Of a stretch of 31,743 nt of DNA, positions 15,421 through 23,400 are shown piece after piece. The notes under the pieces are model-generated. The model worked only from the letters and a program-made list of their open reading frames with translations. It was not told where the DNA came from and searched no databases. Numbering within the stretch: position 1 is the first letter of the stretch; every line of letters begins with the position of its first letter. The stretch comes from Clostridiales bacterium (GTDB lineage Bacteria; Bacillota; Clostridia; Christensenellales; Aristaeellaceae): positions 1-31,743 of the forward strand of contig SFHU01000018.1 in NCBI GenBank assembly GCA_004555535.1, read 5' to 3'. Both the position numbers and the translations under genes were made by a program.

Positions 15421-16043
15421 CAGGCACGCTCCTCGATCTTGGCGAGGCTGACGAGCATCTCCGCCGTCTTTTCAACGCCCATCAGGGCGGAATTGATGGA
15501 GATATCGTAATTCTGCGCCTTGCCCCATTTGAGATCGGTATAGCGGAAATAGTGGTTGCCGCGCTCCTTGTCGGAGGTGGCGATGGCCTTGAGCGCCGCG
15601 GCCTCGTCCAGGTGGTACAGCGCCATGATGCGCTGGACGCGCGCCTCCTTCGGCGCGTGGATGAAGACATTGATCGTGTTCTGGCGGCCGGCGAGAATGT
15701 AGTCCGCGCAGCGGCCGACGATGACGGCGCTCTCCTTGGCGGCGATGTCGCGGATGACCTGCGCCTGGGAGATGAAGATGGACTCGGAGAGCGGCAGATA
15801 CTGGCTGGAGAAGAAGCCGCTGGAGTACGCGGCGGAGGTTGCGAGGTTTTGCATCAGCCCGCTCTTGACGCGCTGCTCGTTGTTGGCGATGAACTCATCG
15901 GAGAGGCCGCTCTTCTGCGCGGCGAGGCTGATGATCTGCTTGTCATAGAAGGCAATGCCCAGCTTCTTGGCGACGATTTCGCCGATCTGGTGGCCGCCGC
16001 TGCCGTATTCGCGGCCGATGGTGATGATCAATGGATTGCTCAT
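15420..16043 (-). CDS. cytidylate kinase-like family protein
   Basis: A 207-residue P-loop protein of the cytidylate kinase-like (AAA_26) family. The nucleotide-binding motif is ITIGREYGSGGHQIG (residues 7-21), followed by AKKLGIAFYDKQII as in cytidylate kinases, and VIVGRCADYIL in the middle. These proteins are common in Clostridia beside other genes and are distinct from the essential cmk; a nucleoside monophosphate kinase activity is plausible but unproven. The start at 16043 has AAGGAGGT upstream. The gene is first in a two-gene operon with the patatin and is transcribed from an extended -10 promoter at 16093-16098. Confidence 0.88.
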   Translation of the reverse strand: MSNPLIITIGREYGSGGHQIGEIVAKKLGIAFYDKQIISLAAQKSGLSDEFIANNEQRVKSGLMQNLATSAAYSSGFFSSQYLPLSESIFISQAQVIRDIAAKESAVIVGRCADYILAGRQNTINVFIHAPKEARVQRIMALYHLDEAAALKAIATSDKERGNHYFRYTDLKWGKAQNYDISINSALMGVEKTAEMLVSLAKIEERA

Positions 16044-16092
16044 GGGGGTACCTCCTTTTTGGGAACCGGGTATGCCTGCCCGGCTTTTCTTC

Positions 16093-16098
16093 ATTATA
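16093..16098 (-). promoter_or_regulatory. extended -10 promoter of the cytidylate-kinase-like/patatin operon
   Basis: On the minus strand TGTGC precedes TATAAT (16098 down to 16093), a perfect extended -10. No good -35 is visible 17 bases upstream. The leader to the ATG at 16043 is about 43 bases. Confidence 0.6.
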
Positions 16099-16121
16099 GC
16101 ACAAAACCGCCTCCATAGAAT

Positions 16122-16150
16122 TTGTTTTTTTTCGCGAAATGTGCTACAAT
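16122..16150 (+). promoter_or_regulatory. promoter of the AlaX-type gene
   Basis: TTGTTT (16122-16127), a 17-base spacer and TACAAT (16145-16150), preceded by TGTGC. It is back to back with the divergent promoter at 16093-16098. Confidence 0.7.
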
Positions 16151-16182
16151 CTGGAGCATACGACACGGAGGAGACGATATTG

Positions 16183-17334
16183 ATGACAATTCGCTTGTAT
16201 GATCAGGATGCGGAGCTGATGAAATTTACGGCGACCGTGCGCGCCTGCGAGCGCAGGGGAGAGGGCTATGCCGTCGTGCTCGACAGGACGGCCTTCTTCC
16301 CGGAGGGCGGCGGACAGGGCGCCGACCATGGCACGCTGGGCGAGGCGCACGTGCTCGACACGCACGAGGTGCAGGGCGAGGTCATCCACACGACGGATGC
16401 GCCGCTTGCCGTGGGCAGCGTGGTCGAGGGGCACGTCGACGCAGCGCGCCGCCGCGCGATGATGCAGCAGCACAGCGGCGAGCACATCTTTTCCGGCATC
16501 GTTCACAGGCTCTTTGGCTACGACAACGTGGGCTTTCACATCGGCACGGAGGCCGTCACGATGGACTTTAACGGCCCCATGACCGCGGAGGACATCCGCC
16601 GCATCGAGCTGCTGGCCAACGAGGCTGTCTGGGCGGACATCCCGGTGGAGGCATTCGTGCCGCCGCGCGAGGAGCTGGCGCAGCTGAGCTATCGCAGCAA
16701 GAAGGCGATCGACGGCGACGTGCGCATCGTGCGCATCGCGGGCGCGGACACCTGCGCTTGCTGCGGGACGCACGTCAAATCGACGGGCTGCATCGGACAG
16801 ATTAAGGTCATCGGCTGGCAGAAGTACAAGAGCGGCGTGCGCGTGTCGATCCTCTGCGGCGGCAGGGCGCTGGGCGAGGAGAACGCGCTGATGGAACAGG
16901 TGCGCCGCGTGAGCGTCGCGCTTTCGGCGAAGCAGCACGAGATCGGCGAGGCGGCGGAGCGGCTGCTTGCCGAGCGGGACGCGCTGCGCGCGCGCAGCGA
17001 GGCGCTGGGCATGCGGCTGTTTGAGACGCTCGCGCAGGCACAGGCGGGCGAGGCCGTCCGCGTGGTCGCCTGTGACGCGCTGGCGCCGGCCCAGGCGCGC
17101 AAGGCCGCCGGCCATCTGGCGGAGGGCGCGCGCTACGGGCTCGTGCTGATCCCGCGCGAGGACGGCTGGAGCTTTGCGCTCTGCTCGCAGACGGAGGACG
17201 TGCGCCCCGTGGTGAGGGGGCTGTGCGCCGTGTTCGGCGGCAAGGGCGGCGGCCCGAAGGACATGGCGCAGGGCGTGCTCGGAAGCGGCAGCGAGGCCGA
17301 AATCCGCGAAAGGCTCATCGAGCTGATCAAATAA
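16183..17334 (+). CDS. alanyl-tRNA editing protein, AlaX long type (DHHA1-containing)
   Basis: A 383-residue stand-alone editing protein related to the editing and C-terminal parts of alanyl-tRNA synthetase. AlaX proteins hydrolyse Ser-tRNA(Ala) or Gly-tRNA(Ala). The editing-site zinc ligands are seen as H97-x3-H101 in QQHSGEHIFSG and C193-x3-H197 in CACCGTHV, after the N-terminal FFPEGGGQGAD motif. A coiled segment (about 235-285) leads to a C-terminal DHHA1-like domain with VFGGKGGGPKDMAQG, as at the end of AlaRS. The start at 16183 follows GGAGGAG by 9 bases; a TTG directly before it is also in frame. The aminoacylation domain is absent, so this is not a synthetase. It has its own promoter and terminator. 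Confidence 0.9.
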   Translation: MTIRLYDQDAELMKFTATVRACERRGEGYAVVLDRTAFFPEGGGQGADHGTLGEAHVLDTHEVQGEVIHTTDAPLAVGSVVEGHVDAARRRAMMQQHSGEHIFSGIVHRLFGYDNVGFHIGTEAVTMDFNGPMTAEDIRRIELLANEAVWADIPVEAFVPPREELAQLSYRSKKAIDGDVRIVRIAGADTCACCGTHVKSTGCIGQIKVIGWQKYKSGVRVSILCGGRALGEENALMEQVRRVSVALSAKQHEIGEAAERLLAERDALRARSEALGMRLFETLAQAQAGEAVRVVACDALAPAQARKAAGHLAEGARYGLVLIPREDGWSFALCSQTEDVRPVVRGLCAVFGGKGGGPKDMAQGVLGSGSEAEIRERLIELIK

Positions 17335-17339
17335 AAAAG

Positions 17340-17386
17340 GCAATCCGCCAAAGCGGCGATCAGGCTGCTTTGGCGGATTGCTTTTT
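17340..17386. terminator. bidirectional terminator between AlaX-type and HIT genes
   Basis: A perfect 15-base stem: 17340-17354 (GCAATCCGCCAAAGC) and 17367-17381, followed by TTTTT. AAAAAAG before the left arm gives a U-run on the minus strand, so it also ends the convergent HIT transcript. Confidence 0.9.
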
Positions 17387-17402
17387 GGCGATTCAGGTCG
17401 GA

Positions 17403-17822
17403 TCAGAGGTTCGCCTTGATTTTCTCGATCATTTCGGCATACTGCTCGTCGGTCAGCAGGGTCTTTCCGGGGTTCATCGCGAACACGCCGCCCCACTCAT
17501 AGCCGTCCTTGTACTTGGGCACGAGGTGCATGTGCAGGTGGCAGCCGGTGTCGCCGTAGGCGCCGTAGTTGACCTTGTCGGGGTGGAAGGCGGCGTGGAT
17601 CGCCTTGGCGGCGCGGCTTACGTCCGCGAAGAAGGCGTTGCGCTCCTCATCGCTGATGTCCACGATCTCGCTGACGTGGTCCTTGTAGGCGACGATGCAG
17701 CGGCCGGGATGGCTCTGCTCCTTGAAGAGAATCAGCGTGCTGACGCTCAGCTCGCAGATGACGATGCCAAAGGCGTCGAGCAGCTCGCCGCGCATGCAGT
17801 AGCCGCAGTTTGCGTCTTTCAT
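17403..17822 (-). CDS. HIT (histidine triad) family protein
   Basis: A 139-residue soluble nucleotide-binding protein. The histidine triad is GCHLHMHL with His95, His97 and His99; the last of these histidine triads normally carries the nucleotidylated intermediate. An N-terminal C6-x2-C9 pair (NCGYC) resembles the zinc-binding pair of some HIT proteins. Relatives hydrolyse AMP-lysine, AMP-N or dinucleoside polyphosphates. The start at 17822 has AAGGAGG 9 bases upstream; a longer frame to 17918 has no binding site and runs through the promoter. The gene has its own extended -10 promoter and shares a terminator with the AlaX-type gene. Precise substrate not known. Confidence 0.92.
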   Translation of the reverse strand: MKDANCGYCMRGELLDAFGIVICELSVSTLILFKEQSHPGRCIVAYKDHVSEIVDISDEERNAFFADVSRAAKAIHAAFHPDKVNYGAYGDTGCHLHMHLVPKYKDGYEWGGVFAMNPGKTLLTDEQYAEMIEKIKANL

Positions 17823-17871
17823 AGGTTTTGTCCTCCTTGTTGGCGGCCGGATGGGGCCGTATGCTGCCTTT

Positions 17872-17900
17872 ATTATAGCATGGGACGCGCGCAGGCGCAA
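17872..17900 (-). promoter_or_regulatory. promoter of the HIT gene
   Basis: On the minus strand: TTGCGC (17900-17895), a 17-base spacer and TATAAT (17877-17872), preceded by ATGC for an extended -10. Confidence 0.7.
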
Positions 17901-17902
17901 CG

Positions 17903-17995
17903 AAAAAGCCCCGGGCAAGGCCCGGAGCAGAGAAGCGCGTTGTCGAAAGGGCTTTCTCCCCCGAAGGGAGAGAAAGCGATTCCCGTCCTTTATTG
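17903..17995 (-). ncRNA. candidate small RNA with two hairpins and terminator
   Basis: No open frame of note lies between the PG-binding and HIT genes, but the minus strand shows a complete small transcription unit: TTGACA (18031-18026), an 18-base spacer, GATGAT (18007-18002), then a hairpin at 17977-17951 (arms GCUUUCUC and GAGAAAGC, a U-G pair, three C-G pairs, loop UUC), and a terminator at 17927-17907 (GCUCCGGGC, loop, GCCCGGGGC) followed by UUUUU. Both stems contain a pair that is U-G on the minus strand but C-A or A-C on the plus strand, which points to minus-strand RNA. The alternative is two extra hairpins on read-through from the gene upstream. No known RNA family is recognised. Confidence 0.38.
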
Positions 17996-18039
17996 AATAC
18001 CATCATCGGAAAATAGACGGATTGATGTCAACAAAACGC

Positions 18040-18060
18040 GCCCCGGGCTTTGCCCGGGGC
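18040..18060 (-). terminator. rho-independent terminator of the PG-binding protein gene
   Basis: GCCCCGGGC (18060-18052 on minus), loop AAA, GCCCGGGGC (18048-18040), then GCGTTTTGTT on the minus strand. It lies 10 bases after the stop codon. Confidence 0.8.
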
Positions 18061-18070
18061 GGGAGGATCA

Positions 18071-19657
18071 TTACTGCAGCTTCTGGGTGGCCTCCCAGCC
18101 CTCGAGGATGGCCTCCTGGTGGCTGGTGGCATACGGGCCGATCGCCTTGGCCGCGTCCATCGAGATGGGGAAGTGGACGCAGAGGTGGCCGTCGAAGTTG
18201 TTGTTGGTCAGGTGCTGCGGGGAGTGGGGCACGTCGTGCGTGGAGCCGATGTAGGTCTTGCCGTCGGAGAAGGTGACCCAGACCACCTTGGGCGTCCAGG
18301 TCGTCTTTCCGCCGAACGCCTTGAGCATGATCGCGGTATCCTCAGCCGTGGCGGGCTCGGCATCCATGTGCGCGTCCTTGCTCATGATGCGCAGCCGCCA
18401 GGAGTAGCCGGTCTCAAAGTCGTACACCGTGCAGTATTCGCCGTTGCTGTACTTGGTGCGCCAGGTGTAGAAGTTCGAGTAGAGCACGCTCGATGCCTTC
18501 GCGGAGAGGCTGGAGCCGGAGGACGAGGAGCCGGAAGAGGAGCTCGTGCCGTTCTTGATGTCCGCGTTGATGGCGGCGAGGGTCTTTGTGCCGGCAATGC
18601 CGTCGGCGGTCAGGCCCTTCGACTTCTGGTAGGCCACGACGGCCTCCTGCGTCTTGTCGCCGAAGTTGCCGGTCTTGCTGCCGGAGTAGAAGCCCAGCGT
18701 CGTGAGCATGTTCTGCAGCTTGAGCACCTCGCTGCCGGAGGAATTCTTCTGCAGCGTGACCGTCGTATTCAGCTGCGTGGAGGAGCTGGAGGACGAGCTG
18801 GAGGAAGAGGAACCGGAGGAGGACGAGCCGGAGAGCTTGCTCTGGATCGCGGCGAGGGTCTTCGTGCCGGCGATGCCGTCGGCGGAGAGGCCGTTCGCCT
18901 TCTGGAAGTTATAGACGGCCTCCTTGGTCAGGTTGCCGAAGTTGCCGGTGATGGAGCCGGTGTAGTAGCCCAGCGTCTTGAGGTTGGTCTGCAGCGTGCG
19001 CACGGCGTCGGACTGCGTGCCGAACTTGAGCACCGTGGAGCTCGCGGAGGACGAGGAAGAGGAGGACGAGGAGGAGCCCGACGAGGAGGACGACGCGCTC
19101 AGCGCCGTGGCGATCTTCGCCAGGGTCTTCGCGCCGGCGATGCCGTCGGCGGTCAGCCCGTTCTTCTTCTGGAAGTTCATGACGGCGGCCTCGGTCTTGG
19201 AGCCGAAGTGGCCGCTGACCGTGCCGTTGTAATAGCCCAGCGTCGTCAGATCCTGCTGCAGCTTGCGCACGGCCTCGCTCTGGATGTCATAGCGCAGGAT
19301 GGAGCTGTCCGTGGAAGCGGACGAGGAGGAAGAGGAAGAGGAGCCGGAGGAGGACGAGGCGTTGATGCCGGCGGCCTCGTAGAGGGCCTTGATCGTGTCT
19401 TCGCCGGCGATGCCGTCGTCATTCAGCGCGTATTTCTTCTGGAAGGCCTTGACAGCGGCCTGTGTTTTGCTTCCGTAGTGGCCGGTGATCTCACCGGAAT
19501 AGAGCTTGAGCTGCTTGAGCGCAGTCTGAATGGTTGCGATCTCGTCGGCTTCATCGCCGAGCGTATAGCTCTGCGCGGATGCAAGGGCGCACACGCTCAC
19601 CATGAGCGCCGCGAGGACGACAATCAACCACTTTTTCATAGACGCACCAGATTTCAT
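18071..19657 (-). CDS. secreted protein with four peptidoglycan-binding domains on serine linkers
   Basis: A 528-residue exported protein. After a signal peptide (MKKWLIVVLAALMVSVCALASAQS) come four PG_binding_1 domains at about 31-97, 118-186, 208-276 and 300-368, each with a LGYYxGxxxGxFGxxTxxAVxxFQ-type core and a DGIAGxKTL end. They are joined by linkers of nearly pure serine with single glycines (about 100-117, 188-207, 277-293, 370-384). The last 140 residues form a separate domain with HMDAEP, STHDVPHSPQHL and GHLCVHFP, rich in possible metal or catalytic residues; I do not recognise a named family. It probably sits in the cell wall and may act on it. The longest frame starts at 19657, overlapping a three-codon leader; an in-frame ATG at 19639 is the start of the hydrophobic signal proper. 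Confidence 0.85.
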   Translation of the reverse strand: MKSGASMKKWLIVVLAALMVSVCALASAQSYTLGDEADEIATIQTALKQLKLYSGEITGHYGSKTQAAVKAFQKKYALNDDGIAGEDTIKALYEAAGINASSSSGSSSSSSSSASTDSSILRYDIQSEAVRKLQQDLTTLGYYNGTVSGHFGSKTEAAVMNFQKKNGLTADGIAGAKTLAKIATALSASSSSSGSSSSSSSSSSASSTVLKFGTQSDAVRTLQTNLKTLGYYTGSITGNFGNLTKEAVYNFQKANGLSADGIAGTKTLAAIQSKLSGSSSSGSSSSSSSSSSSTQLNTTVTLQKNSSGSEVLKLQNMLTTLGFYSGSKTGNFGDKTQEAVVAYQKSKGLTADGIAGTKTLAAINADIKNGTSSSSGSSSSGSSLSAKASSVLYSNFYTWRTKYSNGEYCTVYDFETGYSWRLRIMSKDAHMDAEPATAEDTAIMLKAFGGKTTWTPKVVWVTFSDGKTYIGSTHDVPHSPQHLTNNNFDGHLCVHFPISMDAAKAIGPYATSHQEAILEGWEATQKLQ

Positions 19658-19665
19658 GAGGGCAT
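19654..19665 (-). other. three-codon leader frame overlapping the PG-binding gene start
   Basis: On the minus strand ATG CCC TCA TGA (19665-19654) follows AGGAG and ends in an ATGA overlap with the ATG at 19657. The good ribosome binding site is spaced for the leader ATG rather than for the gene. Ribosomes may terminate and restart, coupling the two. Confidence 0.35.
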
Positions 19666-19694
19666 GCGTCTCCTTTCATCTCAACTGTGTAACT

Positions 19695-19723
19695 AGTTTA
19701 TTACAGCTTGTAACATTTGTCAA
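19695..19723 (-). promoter_or_regulatory. promoter of the PG-binding protein gene
   Basis: On the minus strand: TTGACA (19723-19718), a 17-base spacer and TAAACT (19700-19695). It lies 30 bases after the thpR stop with no terminator between, so some read-through from thpR is possible. Confidence 0.7.
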
Positions 19724-19752
19724 GATAATTTTTAAGAATTGAAGACGTGAAT

Positions 19753-20298
19753 TCACAGAGCTTGCCCGAAAGGTGTCGAAAAAAGCGGCGTATAGCGCAA
19801 AATATTGTCTGTGCCGCGCGCGCTGAGAAAGACGTGCGCCTGCCCGGCGTCAAAGCCGGCCGCCGCGGGCGAGCCCAGCGCGCGCAGCGTGTCCTCCTGC
19901 GCCCGGGCGTGGCGCGCCAGCGTCACATGCGGGGTGAATGGCCCGGGATCAGCGGGCAGCGACTGCGCGCGAAGCGCCCCGACGAGCGCGCCGTGCAGCG
20001 GAGTGAGTGAGGGTTCGCTGTCAAAGCGCAGCACGAGGATGCCGTTCTGGCTTTTGCCAAAGAGCATGGCCTGCGTAGGCAAGAGGCGGGGCGCGGGGAA
20101 GATCCGTATGCAGCGCGACAGCGTCTCCTGCGCCTCCTTCAGGCGCTGAGGCGGCACCTCGCCCAGAAACGCGAGCGTGACGTGGTAGTTGTCCGCGGAC
20201 ACATACCGCCCGGGCACAGCGGACTGCGCCTGCGCGGCGAACGCGGCGACCGCGCTGCGGGCGGGGCCGGGCAGAGAGAGACCGAAGAAGAGCCGCAT
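19753..20298 (-). CDS. thpR: RNA 2',3'-cyclic phosphodiesterase (2H phosphoesterase)
   Basis: A 181-residue member of the 2H phosphoesterase superfamily (old name 2'-5' RNA ligase, LigT). The two catalytic HxT motifs are H39-V-T41 in YHVTLAFLG and H124-V-T126 in TPHVTLARH, with the N-terminal MRLFFGLSLP strand typical of ThpR. It opens 2',3'-cyclic phosphates on RNA ends. The start at 20298 has AAGGAGG 9 bases upstream. The promoter is divergent from that of the SNF2 helicase. The same reading frame stays open far upstream, but that part is the complement of the helicase gene and not part of this protein. Confidence 0.92.
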   Translation of the reverse strand: MRLFFGLSLPGPARSAVAAFAAQAQSAVPGRYVSADNYHVTLAFLGEVPPQRLKEAQETLSRCIRIFPAPRLLPTQAMLFGKSQNGILVLRFDSEPSLTPLHGALVGALRAQSLPADPGPFTPHVTLARHARAQEDTLRALGSPAAAGFDAGQAHVFLSARGTDNILRYTPLFSTPFGQAL

Positions 20299-20343
20299 GC
20301 GGGACGCCTCCTTTGAAAAACGGGAAAGATGCTGTCGCGGATA

Positions 20344-20373
20344 TTGTAGCACGGCTGGCCTGCCGCGGACAAG
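20344..20373 (-). promoter_or_regulatory. promoter of thpR
   Basis: On the minus strand: TTGTCC (20373-20368), an 18-base spacer and TACAAT (20349-20344), preceded by GTGC (extended -10). Confidence 0.6.
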
Positions 20374-20378
20374 TATGA

Positions 20379-20384
20379 TATAAT
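20379..20384 (+). promoter_or_regulatory. extended -10 promoter of the SNF2 helicase gene
   Basis: TATGA precedes TATAAT (20379-20384), an extended -10 without a clear -35. It covers the in-frame ATG at 20383, so that codon cannot start the helicase. Confidence 0.6.
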
Positions 20385-20433
20385 GAAGCGATTTCACCCC
20401 GGCGCTGCCGCGGCTGGAGGAATGGGGGAGCAT

Positions 20434-23400
20434 ATGTTTACACTCACGCAGGCCCGCAGGGCCATCAACAACACGGCGTTCTTTGCGCGCGGGCGCGCCT
20501 ATGCGGAGGAGGGGCGCGTTCGGAATCTTCGCGTCGACACAGATGGATCGAGGCTCGAATGCAGCGCGACCGTGCGCGGCCACGGCGAATACTACAGCGT
20601 GTCCTTTGTCTATGACCAGGAGACGGAGACGTTCCCCTCCTGCGAATGCGACTGCCCCGCGTATGCGCGCGCCGAATTCGGATGCAAGCACGTCGCGGCG
20701 GCGATGATCGCGCTGTGCCGGGGGGAACAGCAGAGCATGTCGGCGGGACCGACCGCCGCCTCCAGGCGCGAGGAATCCGGTAGCCTGCGGGCACGGCTGG
20801 AGCAGTACCGCCGCATGAAGGAGGAGCGGGAACAGGCGCTTGAGCAGCGCCGCCTGCAGGAGGAGCGCGAGCGGCGGGAGCGGATTCGCCGCGAGGAGGA
20901 GGAGCGCCTGCGCCTTAAGGAGGAGCAGCGCCGCCGCTTTGTGGATGGCCTTGTGGCAGGCGGCATGCGAAGGGGCGCACCGGGCCAGGAGCCCGTGCGC
21001 CTGTTTCCGACGCTGCGCTTTTCGGAGGACGAGGTTCAGCTGGAGCTGCGCATCGGCCGCAGGCGCGCCTATGTCGTGCGCAACTTTGACGAATTCGCGC
21101 AGCGGATGCGCGATGGGCAGGCGGCGGTCTACGGCAAGGAGCTGACCTTTTCCCACAAGGAGACGGACGTCGAGGAGCGGGACAGGGCGCTGCTTTGGTA
21201 CATCGTCGCGCTCTCCGAGAGCATGGAGACGCGCGCGGGCCGGCTGCTGCTTCAGGGCACGAACCTCGACCAGACGATGCGCCTGCTGTGCGGGCGCGAG
21301 GTGGACTGCGAATTTGGCGGCCAGAGCCGCCGCATGGCGGTGGAGGCGGGCGAGGGGACGCTGCGCGTCGCCTTGCGGGAGCAGGACGGGCGGACGCTCC
21401 TGTGCGTTGGCGCAGAGCGGGTGTTTACCGGCGCGGCGGGCGCGTATTTTCTCCTGCCGGAGGAGGGCAAGCTCCTGTGCGCCTGGGGCGAGCGCTTTGA
21501 CGGGCTGCGCGGCCTGCTGGCCGTGCGCGCGGAATATCCCGACGGCCTGCCGCTGGAGGGGGAGCAGCTGGATGCCGTCTGCACACGGCTGCTGCTGCCC
21601 GTCGCGGGCCGGATTGACCTGGCGGAGGGCGCGGCACTGCTGGCCGAGCACACGCCGATGGCGCTGGCCGTGCGCTTTCGCATCGACATGGACGACGAGG
21701 GACGCCTGACCTGCCGGACGGAGTTTGACTACGGCGGGCGCGTGCTGCTGCCCGAAAGCGAGGACGGGGAGATCCGCCGCGACCGCTATGCCGAGCAGGA
21801 GGCGATGGAGGCCGCCCGGGCGCGCTTCCCGATCAGCCTGCCCACCGGAGAGCAGGCGTTTGAGGGCGACGACGAGGAGGTCTATGCGCTGCTGACGCAG
21901 GAGCTTACCGCGCTGTGCGCCTGGGGCGAGGTGCTCGTTGCCGAGCGTCTGGCGAGGATGAACGTGCAGCGGCCGCGGACGATGACCTTCGGCCTCTCGG
22001 CGGCGGGAGAAGCGCTGATCCTGAAGGCCGATCTGGGCGGCTTTACACAGGAGGAGCTGCAGAGCGCCTACACGGCCTACCGGCAGAAGCGCCGCTTTGT
22101 CCGCCTGGAGGACGGCACCTTCCTCTCCGGGGAGGCGCTTTCGCAGGCAGCGGAGGCCGCGCAGCTGCTCGACGGGCTGGATACGACGGCGGAGCAGGCG
22201 CAGGCGGGCGCCGACCTGCCCGCGAGCCGGGCGATGTACCTCGAGGAGGCGCTCAAGGACAGGGAGGAGATGAAGCTGAGCGCCCCGGGCGAGCTGAGAA
22301 GCTGGATGGACAGACTCAAGAAGGCGCAGACGGCGCGGGCACAGCAGCCCGCGGGGCTCGCATGCACGCTGCGCGGCTATCAGCAGGAGGGCCTTTCCTG
22401 GCTCTGTGCGCTCAGCGGCGAGGGCTTTGGCGGCATTCTGGCCGACGACATGGGCCTGGGCAAGACCGTGCAGGCGCTGGCGCTGCTGCTGTGCGAAAAG
22501 GAGCGCGGCGAAACGCTGCGCGCGCTGGTCGTCTGCCCGGCGTCGCTTCAGCTCAACTGGCTCTCCGAGGCGCGCAGATTCGCGCCGGAGCTGACGGTCT
22601 GCGCGCTGATGGGCGGCGCGGCGGAGCGCAAAGCGCTCATCGGGGCGGAGGAACCGGCGGAGCTGATGATCGCCTCCTACGACCAGGTGCGCCGGGACGC
22701 GGCGCTCTACGAGAGCATCGAGCTTTCCCACGTGCTGCTCGACGAGGCCCAGTACATCAAAAATGCCGCCTCGCAGGCGGCAAAAGCGGTCAAGACGCTG
22801 CGCGCGCGCCACCGGTTTGCGATGACCGGCACGCCGGTGGAAAACCGGCTCAGCGAGCTCTGGTCGATCTTTGATTTCCTGATGCCCGGCTATCTGCAAA
22901 GCTACAAGAAATTCAAGGAGCGCTTCGAGGGGCCGATCGTCCGGGACGGCGACGAGGAGGCGCGCCGCCATCTGCGGCTGCTCGTCGCGCCGTTCATCCT
23001 GCGCAGGATGAAGCGGGACGTGCTTGACGACCTGCCCGAGAAGGTTGAGACCCTGATGAGCAGCGAGATGACCGCGGAGCAGCGTAGGCTCTATGCGGCC
23101 TATGCCGCGCGGCTGATGGACGAGGCCGAGGGCGGCCTGGCCGACGCGCAGGACAGGATGCGCATGCTCGCCGGGCTGACGCGCCTGCGCCAGCTCTGCT
23201 GCGATCCGCGGCTGTGTCTGGAGGACTACGCGGGCGGCTCGGGCAAGCTGGAGCAGTGCATCGAGCTGGTGCGCGACTGCGTTTCGGGCGGGCACAGGAT
23301 TCTGCTCTTCTCGCAGTTCACCTCCATGCTCGAGCTGCTGCGCCAGGCGCTGACCGAGCAGGGGCATCATGTTCTGCTGCTGACCGGCGATACGCCCAAG

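Noticed and set aside
14008..15510. A 500-codon plus-strand frame opposite the patatin gene
   Set aside because: Antisense of an intact patatin with all catalytic motifs; no family features on the plus strand.
18500..19360. Regularly spaced repeats suggesting a CRISPR-like or satellite array
   Set aside because: They are coding repeats: four peptidoglycan-binding domains and serine linkers in one frame, with diverged DNA between copies.
18050..19696. A long plus-strand frame opposite the PG-binding protein
   Set aside because: It is the complement of a gene with clear domains and a signal peptide, and has itself no motif or ribosome binding site.
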